Both the position numbers and the translations under genes were made by a program. From Metopolophium dirhodum (lineage: Eukaryota; Arthropoda; Insecta; Hemiptera; Aphididae), in assembly GCF_019925205.1 (NCBI RefSeq), contig NC_083562.1:1736001-1800000 (forward strand): a DNA stretch of 64,000 nt. The letters are read 5' to 3'. Below the pieces are notes generated by a model, which had not been told where the DNA came from, ran no database searches, and saw only the letters and a program-made list of their open reading frames with translations. Positions 1 through 11,899 of the stretch are shown here, in pieces; the stretch's first letter is position 1; every line of letters starts with the position of its first letter.

Positions 1-1
1 C

Positions 2-105
2 CTCCAGCGCAAATGGTTCCCAAGAGATTCGGCTCGTAAAAACGTCGCCGGGAGCTGCACAAGGGTTTGTCGGGATGACGGTGGGAAGACTGTTATCCAT
101 GCGCG
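2..105 (+). CDS. Weak candidate exon: part of Ig domain 2 of the DIP/lachesin-like gene
   Basis: The plus-strand frame beginning at base 2 is open to a GT (bases 106-107, GTAGGA) and ends with residues resembling the C-C' strands of a DIP Ig2 domain: CRDDGGKTVIHAR, compared with the family pattern W-R-R-[DE]-D-G. A 235-bp interval full of GGT and ATT repeats separates it from the confident exon at 341. Against it: the tryptophan expected before the Arg-Asp-Asp is not present, the upstream residues do not look like an Ig strand, and the exon would end with two bases of a split codon whereas the next exon needs one. It may be an exon with a sequence error or simply intron. The call rests on a short motif and on position only. 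Confidence 0.2.
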
Positions 106-157
106 GTAGGACAGCAAAGAGGTCGTAGTACTCCGGGCGAGGAAAAGTATGCTCTTT

Positions 158-328
158 GGTGGTGGTTGTGGTGGTGGTGGTGGTGGTGGTGGTGGTGGTG
201 GTGGTGGTGGTATGTGTGGTGGCGCACTATACCGCTAATACTACTACCGTGGTGGTAAACGGATGTCATTATTATTATTATTATTATCATTATTATCGTT
301 ATTATTGTTATTATTGTTATTGTTGTTG
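158..328. repeat. GGT and ATT microsatellites
   Basis: An almost pure (GGT)n run covers about 158-210, followed after some 55 bases by an interrupted (ATT)n run at about 266-328. The second run ends just before the splice acceptor at 340, so its T-rich strand also serves as the polypyrimidine tract. Both lie in an intron. The poly-Val and poly-His reading frames across them are artefacts of the repeats. Confidence 0.9.
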
Positions 329-340
329 TCTTGTTGGCAG

Positions 341-469
341 ACAATTCGTATATCGGTAACGACCTGAAACTTTGGCGGCTTGACAGAAGACAGACCGGCG
401 TTTACTTCTGCATAGCCAGCAACGGTATACCACCCGCAGTCAGCAAGAGGATAACGCTGAGCGTTTACT
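341..469 (+). CDS. DIP/lachesin-like Ig protein, exon encoding the second half of Ig domain 2
   Basis: The exon follows an acceptor (TTGTTGGCAG, ending at 340) and stops at a good donor (GTGAGT at 470). Read from AAT at 343, it encodes an I-set Ig domain end: GNDLKLWRL (strand E), then D-x-x-x-T-G-V-Y-F-C, the hallmark D-x-G-x-Y-x-C strand F with the second disulphide cysteine, then IASNGIPPAVSKRITLSV. The C-I-A-S-N-G-x-P-P-x-V-S-K-R string is diagnostic of insect DIPs and lachesin-like proteins, which are IgLON relatives that bind Dpr partners at neuronal surfaces for cell recognition and synaptic matching. The exon starts with two bases of a split codon and ends with one (phase 1). If the downstream intron were retained, translation would end at a TAA at 499-501. 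The specific paralogue cannot be named, and earlier exons are outside the window. Confidence 0.9.
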
Positions 470-1351
470 GTGAGTATTGCAATGTTGAATTTCTAAAATA
501 AATAATAACATCAATAATAGTCACATGGCAAATCGACCTGGTACAGTATTTGTTTTACCCATTATCCGTAAGATTATTGTTATCAATCAATGCGAGCTCG
601 AAATAATTCATCACCGCGAATACCCGAACCCGCCGACTGCAATGTTATTATTAGTGCCATAAAACACATTTCGAAGCTTTGGTCGCAATTTCCTATGAGA
701 CGTTTTCCATACGACCCAACACGATAATGTGTATTATTATGTGTGTACTCGTCTGACGGTATTTAAATGATCGCGTTTCGCTCGGTTTCATCACGTCGCG
801 TGTCGTCCGGATTATTAGGTACACAATCCTATATTATTCGACCAAGGGTTAAACGACAGCCAATAAGGTAAATACTAAATATTGATTTGATTTGCGTGTG
901 TGTGTGTGGAACGAAACAAACACGTAACGTCAAGGTATAAACGTCGATAAAAGCACGTAGGTAAAGGAACCGGTGAACAGAATTGGTCGGTGGGTCGGGT
1001 ACGAGCGGATTAAATCGAAAAGTGGTCTAATGTTATCGTTATTGTGTACGGTAAACCGCAGTCGTGTAATAAAAAGAGAACTCGAATAGAGCACGAAAAA
1101 TCGGCTTTCATGTAGAAAAAATAGATCCCAATAGTGGTATTGCGGTCCAAAGCGTATATTGTAGTCAGTATTTTATTTTAAAATGGTTCGTGCGCACCAA
1201 TTAACTGTATTTTATTCGTTATACTTACTGTTTAGGGCTCGACGATGTTTATGGCTGTTTTAAAAATTCGATTAGTGTGTAGGTTGCGTTCGTCGTGGCG
1301 GACCCCGATAAAGTGTTAGATGAACAGATGTCGGAACAACAATGTATTATC

Positions 1352-1850
1352 ATCATGACTAGGGCTAGGGCCTTCATGCCCTTAAAAACCTTATTTATGC
1401 ATGCACTTATGCCCTAGATAATCACTAAATATGCTATTAAAATATGATTTTGAAATAAAAATCATATTACATATTGAATAAAACTTTTTATTTTAATATC
1501 TATAGATTATATTTTGAAAGTTTTAAATTTAAATTTATAATAAACACCTTGTATATTAACGAATAATTGATGATTTTCTTTTCCGATTTTTTTTCTTCTT
1601 ACATTGAGTTTTAGTGAATCACGCATGTGGTGTATACCAATAAGTAACAATACGTACGATGGCGAGGAAAACAAACACTAATTTTAGATGAATGAAAAAT
1701 GGTCAAACATGCAAAATATGCTAATAATACTATACATTTTAAATATAAACTCACAATGCTATGAAACAAATTTCTATATTGCTTAGCTATTTTTTTAATG
1801 ATTATTTAAAAACATGCAAACTCCTAGAAGTCCTAAGTCCTAATCATGAC
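1352..1850. mobile_element. hAT-type MITE with 8-bp target-site duplication (element 1360-1842)
   Basis: The 8-bp word ATCATGAC occurs at 1352-1359 and again at 1843-1850. Between the copies the sequence begins TAGGGCTAGGGCCTTC and its complement at the other end begins TAGGACTTAGGACTTC, giving imperfect terminal inverted repeats with about 12 of 16 bases matching. An 8-bp duplication with short inverted repeats starting YAGGG is the signature of hAT transposons. The 483-bp interior is AT-rich and codes for nothing, so it is a non-autonomous copy that needed a transposase supplied elsewhere. Confidence 0.75.
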
Positions 1851-3511
1851 ATTATAGACACTTAACCATTAATAACACAATATTATATAGGTACTACATA
1901 GTTATTTTAATAGGTATTGACACTGTTTGACTATTAAATGGGTACATATTTTATAAGTCATGTCTTCGATCGACGACGATCACTTGACGTTTGAAGAACA
2001 CCTACGTCTAGTTGGTTGATAAAACGCTATAAGAGTATATTCCTTAAAAACACTCGTGCAAATCGCCAGAAGAATGAATTGAAAATGAGAAACGAGTTAA
2101 AGAGAAAAAAAATAGAAACAATTTACGTTTATTATTGAAAACTGTAGGTACTTGGAAAAATATAACTAAGCCAAAGAAAGAAACACATAGCCCGTAAAAT
2201 CGATTAGGTACCGACGTTGTTCAAACTTCGGTAGCCATATTCATCGAAACTTTCCAGTCTTCATTCTGTTTGGTATTTAAGTTTTGAAATTAAAAACATG
2301 AAGCGTTCTAATAGTTATTTCTAAATCAAACTTTCGTATGTAGTTACTTGTTAGTTTTTATTATAGCACTAAGCCACTAACTGATATTTGTTCGATCAAA
2401 AAATAAACACAACGATACAAATGCAATTAAAATTGCAGGTTTTAATATTTCTAAATTCGATTCTTGTAATTATTAGGTACGGATTTCATACGTATGGATG
2501 CCGTTCAATCTAACGACGATGAGAACTAAACTATTCACCATGTTGATTAATTTAAAAAAAAAACCTGATTGTTTGAACACCACTTGGTAGTTAGAAGCTT
2601 CACAATGGACAACGATTCTAAGGAATTTTACTCACTCAATTATTAGTGATCGTACTTGATTAATTTTCTGAGCAGCGACCGTATTAGCTATTCCAATTTT
2701 ATAAGAACTGACATGCGTGTTTGATTGCATGTTAGACGAGAATTGTTTTTTTTTTATTTATAGGCACACCGTGGAGAAAAGTTTTAGGGGGTTTTCGAAA
2801 AAATATGACGACAAGAAAAAAAATGTACTTAGGAATATTAGATCGTATTGTGTACCACATTTTTTCAATAATAATATATTTACTTTGTTCCATCTCACAT
2901 ATATCTCAAAGACGTACTCAAACAACATACATGTGATTGCATTCATACATTTCTGCTTTGAATTGAAGGGATATAGTTTTTGCAGTTAAACTTTTTGAGC
3001 ACTTTTCTTTTACATTAACACAACTGTGGTTGGCAGAAAGTCACATTTTTGACAAGGCAATCAAGTAAAATGTTTCCTTTGGAAATTTACAATTCAGATA
3101 GGTTTTCGAAAGTCAAAATGACCCATTAAAAATAATATAAAGTTTTTTTTTCCCCCAGCCCTATATAACCTTATCGAATGTCAAAACGACGGTTTAATTT
3201 GTTTTAAGAAAAAGAAAAAAAAATAATATCAATTCACTGATGCAATTCGGATATACATTCGGAACTCGGAAAAAAGTTATGACGATTCATTTCTTACACC
3301 CGTAATCGATTGAACGCGTACCGATAACCTTTGTTATTGTCAACAGCGTTTTCGATAAAACCTACGACCAAAAACCTGGTCCATCGCATCAAATATGTAA
3401 GTGCCACAAAGCCATAAACCGCACGTCACGTCAACATTACATGATAATTCACTTGTCAATAGTCTCTCCCCGTTCGACCGTGACACGCGTGCGATATTTT
3501 TGACTAGCGTT

Positions 3512-6500
3512 CAGTAAACATTTTCACACACACACAAGACAAAAGTCTCTTCGGCTTTGATATTTTTTTTGTTGAAATGAGGAGGAATCGATCGGTCGTA
3601 TATCACACGCACGAGCCGGAAAACAAAGTCAGACTGGTGACGACGACGGTGGCCGCGAGATTTGGTGTGACATTTTATTCGTGTAATGTACAACGGCCGC
3701 TAAACGTCGTCGTTAAATCGCACAAAGGTCTAAATCAATAAATTAATGAGGTTTTTTTTTGTTTTCCGGAAGTTTGATTATCGCGATCAGTACGGTGTGG
3801 TGAACGGTCATTTCAGAGGTTTTCTGAATTGCCACTGAGATTTTTCTAAAATAGGGGGGGGGGTGGTTGCTGGTGGGTCCCTTAGTAAATGTAATATGAT
3901 ATACTCATTAAGTAGTCAATATAACGATCTAAAATATAATTAGTTAATATATTATATTATATAATACATTATTATGCATTAATACTTGGGATATTTGTGA
4001 CTTGCTTCTGGAAAATGTTTAGTTAGTTTAAATCGCACAAAGGTCTAAATCAATAAATTAATAGGTAAGGTTTTTTTTTTGTTTTCTGGAAGTTTCATTA
4101 TCGCGATCAGTACGGCGTGGTCAACGGTCATTTCAGAGGTTTTCTAAATTGCCACTGAGATTTTTCTAAAATAGGGGGGAGGGTGGTTGCTGGTGGGTCC
4201 CCTAGTAAATGTAATATGATATACTCAATAAGTAGTCAATATAACGATCTAAAATATAATTAGTTAATATATTATATTATATAATACATTATTATGCATT
4301 AATACTTGGGATATTTGTGACTTGCTTCGGAAAAATGTTTAGTTCACCACGCCACTGATCAGTAAACATTTTCACACACACACAAGACAAAAGTCTCTTC
4401 GGCTTTGATATTTTTTTTGTTGAAATGAGGAGGAATCGATCGGTCGTATATCACACGCACGAGCCGGAAAACAAAGTCAGAGTGGTGACGACGACGGTGG
4501 CCGCGAGATTTGGTGTGACATTTTATTCGTGTAATGTACAACGGCCGCTAAACGTCGTCGTTAAATCGCACAAAGGTCTAAATCAATAAATTAATGAGGT
4601 TTTTTTTTGTTTTCCGGAAGTTTGATTATCGCGATCAGTACGGTGTGGTGAACGGTCATTTCAGAGGTTTTCTGAATTGCCACTGAGATTTTTCTAAAAT
4701 AGGGGGGGGGTGGTTGCTGGTGGGTCCCTTAGTAAATGTAATATGATATACTCATTAAGTAGTCAATATAACGATCTAAAATATAATTAGTTAATATATT
4801 ATATTATATAATACATTATTATGCATTAATACTTGGGATATTTGTGACTTGCTTCTGGAAAATGTTTAGTTAGTTTAAATCGCACAAAGGTCTAAATCAA
4901 TAAATTAATAAGGTTTTTTTTTTGTTTTCTGGAAGTTTCATTATCGCGATCAGTACGGCGTGGTCAACGGTCATTTCAGAGGTTTTCTAAATTGCCACTG
5001 AGATTTTTCTAAAATAGGGGGGAGGGTGGTTGCTGGTGGGTCCCCTAGTAAATGTAATATGATATACTCAATAAGTAGTCAATATAACGATCTAAAATAT
5101 AATTAGTTAATATATTATATTATATAATACATTATTATGCATTAATACTTGGGATATTTGTGACTTGCTTCGGAAAAATGTTTAGTTCACCACGCCACTG
5201 ATCAGTAAACATTTTCACACACACACAAGACAAAAGTCTCTTCGGCTTTGATATTTTTTTTGTTGAAATGAGGAGGAATCGATCGGTCGTATATCACACG
5301 CACGAGCCGGAAAACAAAGTCAGAGTGGTGACGACGACGGTGGCCGCGAGATTTGGTGTGACATTTTATTCGTGTAATGTACAACGGCCGCTAAACGTCG
5401 TCGTTAAATCGCACAAAGGTCTAAATCAATAAATTAATGAGGTTTTTTTTTGTTTTCCGGAAGTTTGATTATCGCGATCAGTACGGTGTGGTGAACGGTC
5501 ATTTCAGAGGTTTTCTGAATTGCCACTGAGATTTTTCTAAAATAGGGGGGGGGTGGTTGCTGGTGGGTCCCTTAGTAAATGTAATATGATATACTCATTA
5601 AGTAGTCAATATAACGATCTAAAATATAATTAGTTAATATATTATATTATATAATACATTATTATGCATTAATACTTGGGATATTTGTGACTTGCTTCTG
5701 GAAAATGTTTAGTTAGTTTAAATCGCACAAAGGTCTAAATCAATAAATTAATAAGGTTTTTTTTTTGTTTTCTGGAAGTTTCATTATCGCGATCAGTACG
5801 GCGTGGTCAACGGTCATTTCAGAGGTTTTCTAAATTGCCACTGAGATTTTTCTAAAATAGGGGGGAGGGTGGTTGCTGGTGGGTCCCCTAGTAAATGTAA
5901 TATGATATACTCAATAAGTAGTCAATATAACGATCTAAAATATAATTAGTTAATATATTATATTATATAATACATTATTATGCATTAATACTTGGGATAT
6001 TTGTGACTTGCTTCGGAAAAATGTTTAGTTCACCACGCCACTGATCAGTAAACATTTTCACACACACACAAGACAAAAGTCTCTTCGGCTTTGATATTTT
6101 TTTTGTTGAAATGAGGAGGAATCGATCGGTCGTATATCACACGCACGAGCCGGAAAACAAAGTCAGAGTGGTGACGACGACGGTGGCCGCGAGATTTTGT
6201 GTGACATTTTATTCGTGTAATGTACAACGGCCGCTAAACGTCGTCGTTAAATCGCACAAAGTTCTAAATCAATAAATTAATAAGGTTTTTTTTTTGTTTT
6301 CTGGAAGTTTGATTATCGCGATCAGTACGGCGTGGTCAACGGTCATTTCAGAGGCTTCTGAATTGCCTCTGAGATTTTTCTTAAATAGAGGGGTATGTCC
6401 TCTAGTAAATGTAATATGATGTAGTCAATATAACGATCTGAAATATAATTAGTTAATATATTATATTATATAATACATTATTATGCATTAATACTTGGGA

Positions 6501-6546
6501 TATTTGTGACTTGCCTCTGGAAAATGTTTAGTTCGCCACGCCACTG
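3512..6546. repeat. Tandem array of an 843-bp composite (higher-order) repeat
   Basis: A block starting CAGTAAACATTTTCACAC recurs at 3512, 4360, 5203 and 6046, so the period is 848, 843 and 843 bp. Each full unit has an A block of about 203 bp (3512-3714 in unit 1) followed by two diverged versions of a roughly 315-bp B block, each starting AAATCGCACAAAG (3715 and 4030 in unit 1). B1 and B2 differ at fixed positions, for example CGGTGTGGTGAACGG against CGGCGTGGTCAACGG. The fourth unit has only one B block, which mixes B1 and B2 features. Units 2 and 3 are nearly identical, showing recent amplification. The 60-residue minus-strand ORF repeated in the A block has no recognisable domain and is not considered a gene. 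Confidence 0.95.
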
Positions 6547-8906
6547 AATTCGCGATTGAGTCGTCGCTTATCGACGAAAATTTTACTAGCAAACGATGAG
6601 TTTATTTTTGTAGGAAAGAGTATACCTACGTCACGGGCAAAGTGGACTGCCGGGCAGTGTATCGTCGAGCGGACATTGTGGTATTTCCCGATTTTGATGA
6701 GCACATTTTTGTTTCATTCATTAGTTTGCTTTTTTTATTTTTACTTACTTGTTTATAATACTTACTTGAAGTCAAATTTAATAATAATAATATCAAATGA
6801 TACGTAAGTAGTTTTTTTTTTTTTTTTAATCGCTCTTCTATTGCAATTTAATTTAAACACCAAACCGACTTTCACAGTTATTGGGACGTTTAGGTACACT
6901 GCATTACACACGACAGCACTGTACAAACAGTACAATATTATGTTACGTATGATTTTTATTTTACAATAAGTATCTTAAATTAAAGGCGAAATTACAATAC
7001 GTCCAAAATGTTTTTCTTTCTTATACTCTATACATTAATTTCATAATACTGTGCTCGCTGTAATTTCAATGATTGTCCTGTTCTTCCATACATTTCTTAG
7101 ATGCATTTAATATAATGGAAAATCGCTTAAATATAGCGATCTGACTTGTAAGACTTTGAAAGTTTAACAATTTATAGACGTTTACAGCTTACGGTACTAC
7201 ATCGTTATTCCCGAATGCAGCGAGTCTAGTAGACTGGTCAAAAGTTAATTTCAGAAACCTATACTATCTGATCACCGATCGTCCAATCTATCAACTAATG
7301 TTGAAGTTACCGGAAAATATTTCTCTGTTTTTGAAATGTATTACGTTACAGATACTATACAATACATACCTACGATTTTATTGCATGTGTACACATACGT
7401 TCCAGTTGCAGCAAAAAAAAAAACAAAATCAAATAATCTTTTATGCGATGCTTGTCGATTTTAATATTAACAATATTTCATGAAAAAAATCTATTTTGTT
7501 ACGTTCCATAGAAGATTGACTTTAAGGGAATTATTTATTTTTTTATATATATTTTATCAAGCAATCTAATAATAAAATCCTTTTAAGTTTACACAAAAAA
7601 TTAATATTTTTTCCACCTTCGTGAACCTACATATATACTTATTACTTAACCCTATTATAATACAATGTTGTTATAGAGTTTACTGAAAAAATCATAATTC
7701 CGTGCCTTCATTAAATTTATATACTCTTAGCACATATTTTATGATATTTCTAGGGATTTTATTAATACATAATATTATAGGTATTACATAGTATAGTTTT
7801 CCAAATATTATATTTTCATCATCTCAAATAAACGTTATTCTGAAGCAAATAAACTAAATAGAACGAATCATTTTGACATGGAATTACTTATTAGTTATTA
7901 AATAACAATATAATATTGATCAAGCATAAAAATTAACTCCTCATAAATATGTATATTAACAATATTCAATATTGTAATTAGTAATGTTTGTGAAACATAC
8001 TGTACTCTATATTATAGCCTTCGATTTATGAATTTCTGTCTATATTTTCTGAAACACTCCATTAAGTTTCTAATGTCCGTGTATATAACAATTTACCAGC
8101 ACCAAATTTTGACAGTAAAAACTCGTAATGACATTATAATACAACTTGACATTAGTGAACAGACATTGCAAGTTGCAACCAACTAAAACAACAAAACGAT
8201 AATTACTTTAATAGTCACTTCCAAACTTTTAACTAACTAGATTAAACCTAATTTGATTCGAAATGTGTTTAAATCCATTACAATTACAGAATAAAAAATA
8301 AAATGAAAAAAAACAATATCTTCATTAACGCGCGTTTTTAAGCATCCAAATTTAAGAATTATATTTTTCATTTTTGTATCTCGCTGCTATAATACAATTT
8401 CTTCTTTGTCTTGTTGTTTAATAATAATATGCATAATATATACACATGCACATGGTTCGCGCTGCGGATTTATTCAACGATACGATTTGTTTTACACGGT
8501 AGAAGACACGTAAGTGTAATTAAGTAAATAATATCTGGATTATTATTACTATTTATTTTTATTTTTTTTTATCACAAATATACCCAACAAAAACGTTCTT
8601 AAAATCAATACGCATTTTTAATGCCGGTGCGCTTATATAAAACTAATAACGGCAATAAAAACAATAATATAAATTCTGAGATACAACGACGAGGATGAAA
8701 ATATATCAAATAAAATACATAATACACGGATTATCTCCGATGTTTTATTGCAGACTGTAATCGAATGTTCAACAGACCTACATCCTGCAAAAATAAAATA
8801 ATATAATGTTGAATTATCGAACAACAAAACGAGCAGAAACCCAATTATGTTGCATGGTGGGCCCAGTGTTACCATAGAGAATACGACATTATTCAAAGTT
8901 CATACA

Positions 8907-8936
8907 ACAATAATAATAATAATAATAATAATAATA
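8907..8936. repeat. (AAT)n microsatellite
   Basis: About ten uninterrupted AAT units lie in intron 1. Similar trinucleotide runs occur at about 16473-16502, 24906-24942, 28857-28883, 32878-32902 and 59351-59391. Confidence 0.9.
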
Positions 8937-11899
8937 TATTTGTTGCGTTTAGAGGTCGCAACCGATAATTTGAAACAATTTATATAGGTTCGCGTGTCCT
9001 GTGCACGTTTGCTTTCAGACCGTTCGAACTCACGTTTTGAAGTGTTTATTTTCAATATTATAACGGTAATCTTTTTAGATTGAAAGCGTAGCGCAGGGAA
9101 AGCTATATTATTATATTGGTTTAACCAATATTATTATTCCTATGGGGTTTTTTTTCTCCATAAACAGTTTTTTTTTTTTTGGGCGTGAAATAAACGCTCG
9201 ACAAAATTTCGACAGTATCTCCAACGAATTATGATGGATAAGTCACTTTTGTAAATTTCCAGTGGGTAGATGATTTTTATGAAAATATAAAATATATTTT
9301 AATCTAAAATTACGTATTTCCTAAGACGATTAAGTGAAAAAAAATCATATCAACCTTTTAACAAAAAAACGTATATAGTTGTCGAACGTTTTAATAACGT
9401 CAATAAAAACGATTTTAATATTATGGCATTAAATTACTCATAATCAAATATTTTAATCAACTTTAGCAGTACATTTTTTACCATAATTTATTTATTCCTA
9501 TATTGATTTAATACAACATTTCATATTATTATCCTTAATCTGAAGTAGGTTAATTGATAATTTTCTTTTTAATGTTATATATTTTTGAAATAAACATACA
9601 ATAAATATTGTATTTGTATTATCAGTAACTGTATTATCGTCTTACGTATTCACTTGAAATTATTATTATTAATAATTAATAATTCTATTGATTGTATACC
9701 TGAATACCTTTATTGACTAAAATTTATTTTGACACTTCATTTTAGGTTTTGGAATTTTTTTCTATATTTAGTGCATTTGATATAAAATGTTACAATAGTT
9801 GTTAAACAAAAAAGAAAGAGTGGCTTGGCGCGGCGAGGTTCGCACACTCAACGGCGGAAAGTAATAGTAATTATATATGTATCCTATATTCTTGTTGGAA
9901 AATTTTAGACTGTCTTACCAGTTGTCAGTTCAGTATGGTTTTCATTTTCACCTAATTTCATAGGATTTTTACACCCTTGGATTTACATTTTTCTTGTTGT
10001 TAATTTTGACGAATATACAACTGTCACGAGGTAAAATAAAAGCTGTCAAAGAAAATAATATCTGACACATGTCTTTTGTCCTCAATCATATAACATATTA
10101 AATTTTCTGACAGGTCTTGAATCAAATAAAACAAACTAACAATGTGAAAAATAAACATTTTTATAAAGGTGAAAACCCAAAAATCACATATAAGAACATA
10201 ATTTGACAAGATTCAGATGTCTCGTAATTTACTTCACAAAAAAATAAATTTCCAATTTATTCTAAATCTTGTCAAACTTTTTTTGTTATTCCTCAAAAAT
10301 AAATCCAATTTAAGTATTGTTATTATTATAAATCACTCTATTTGACTACCCCGAATTCAATTCATATACTTTCATATACTTTCATACATCTTATCAATAA
10401 GTCATTCTAAGAAGCTATTCTCAACGGGCCCTTATCCGCGCCTGACTCCTGACATTATTGTGACTTATGGAAAGCTTACCAGACTTAAAAAAAGCATAAC
10501 ATAATTCAACGGCTTAAAACTATTGTGTAATATGAGTTGTGTACGACAACCATCACAACACTTGAGCAACTATTGTCATAATTATTTTATTTGATGATAT
10601 TTTCAACATATTATATAGACTATTAAACTCCTCTAGATCTTCAATTGTCAACATATAATTTTTTTTACATCGGATTTAATCTATTTATGAATAATTGTTA
10701 AATTTATTATGTAGATATTATTATTTTCATAAAAATATGTATTCCTATAATATGATGTAGAACATTTTTAAAAGTTTTACGGGTATTCTACAACGGGAAA
10801 AGCCGATGGCGGTTAGAAACAGTACGGGCAAGTGTAACTTAATAGACTCTAACATAGGTATTATATAAATTAATGCTAACCAAATACGCGATATCCATCA
10901 GGTCCGTCGGCCGTACTAAATAGTATACAATATGTTGTAAATACCTGTAGGAATCGGTCGTATAATCGAACCATGTCACACTACTCGTACAGCACTCACT
11001 GTGAGTGATTCCAATATTATTATGTACTAAATGGGATCATCACAATGAAAACACCAAATACAATGACATTGGTTATTGGTTTTGTTTATAATTGAAGATT
11101 TATTTACGATATCATTATCTAATTATTATCTCCACATTTCGAATAACCAAATGTCATTATACAATTTCAAAATATCATACAGTATTATAGTGTAATTGTT
11201 ATAATTATTCCGCTGCAGTATCACTCGACTGTATGACGATAAAATTGTTAAGATTAAGCGATCGCTCGATTTTAGAGCTTAACGTAGAGAGTTGATGAGA
11301 CTAGAGTTTAGTTTTTTGAGACCATTTTATACACAAATCGTAAACCGAGTTTTAACAGTATTAACAAATTTCATAACATCGTTATTATCGTTTTTATCGT
11401 TTTTATCGTTTTATTTAAATCGCGTTATTAGATTCAAAAAACGACTACTTACATTGCGATAACGATGAGATGAAGGTATTCTCAACAATCGCCCACCTGT
11501 TATTATACACCTACCTGCACGCATATGGGTGCAGTTAAAATTATTAAATAACGTCTCAAGTATTTGGCTGTTTGCGTGTAGTTCAATTAAAACACAAACT
11601 ACCCCTTTCGTCGTCATCCACAATCGATTTTAACGTATGCGTTCGGATACAAACGACAATGTTCTTTTTTTTTACACTTGTCTGAATCCTCCTCTCGTAT
11701 ATTTAACGGGCGATGAACAGAGTAAAATAACTAACGTGAAATCAATTTTACTCACGCGAACTTATATTATTTCCATCACTTGACGTCACGGAGTATTACA
11801 GTTTACAATATATATATATCGATATAGATGTACAACACATTATGTCGACAGAACATACTCCGTACTTAAATTATACGACGGATTTTCGCGCCGGGATGC

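Noticed and set aside
93..359. Poly-His and poly-Val ORFs
   Set aside because: They are produced by the GGT and ATT microsatellites in an intron.
3511..6227. Four copies of a 60-residue minus-strand ORF
   Set aside because: They are the same sequence within the tandem array's A block. There is no domain, and conservation is explained by recent array amplification.
3512..6546. Regular spacing that could suggest a CRISPR-like array
   Set aside because: Units are about 843 bp with no short repeat and unique spacer structure, and the context is a eukaryotic intron.
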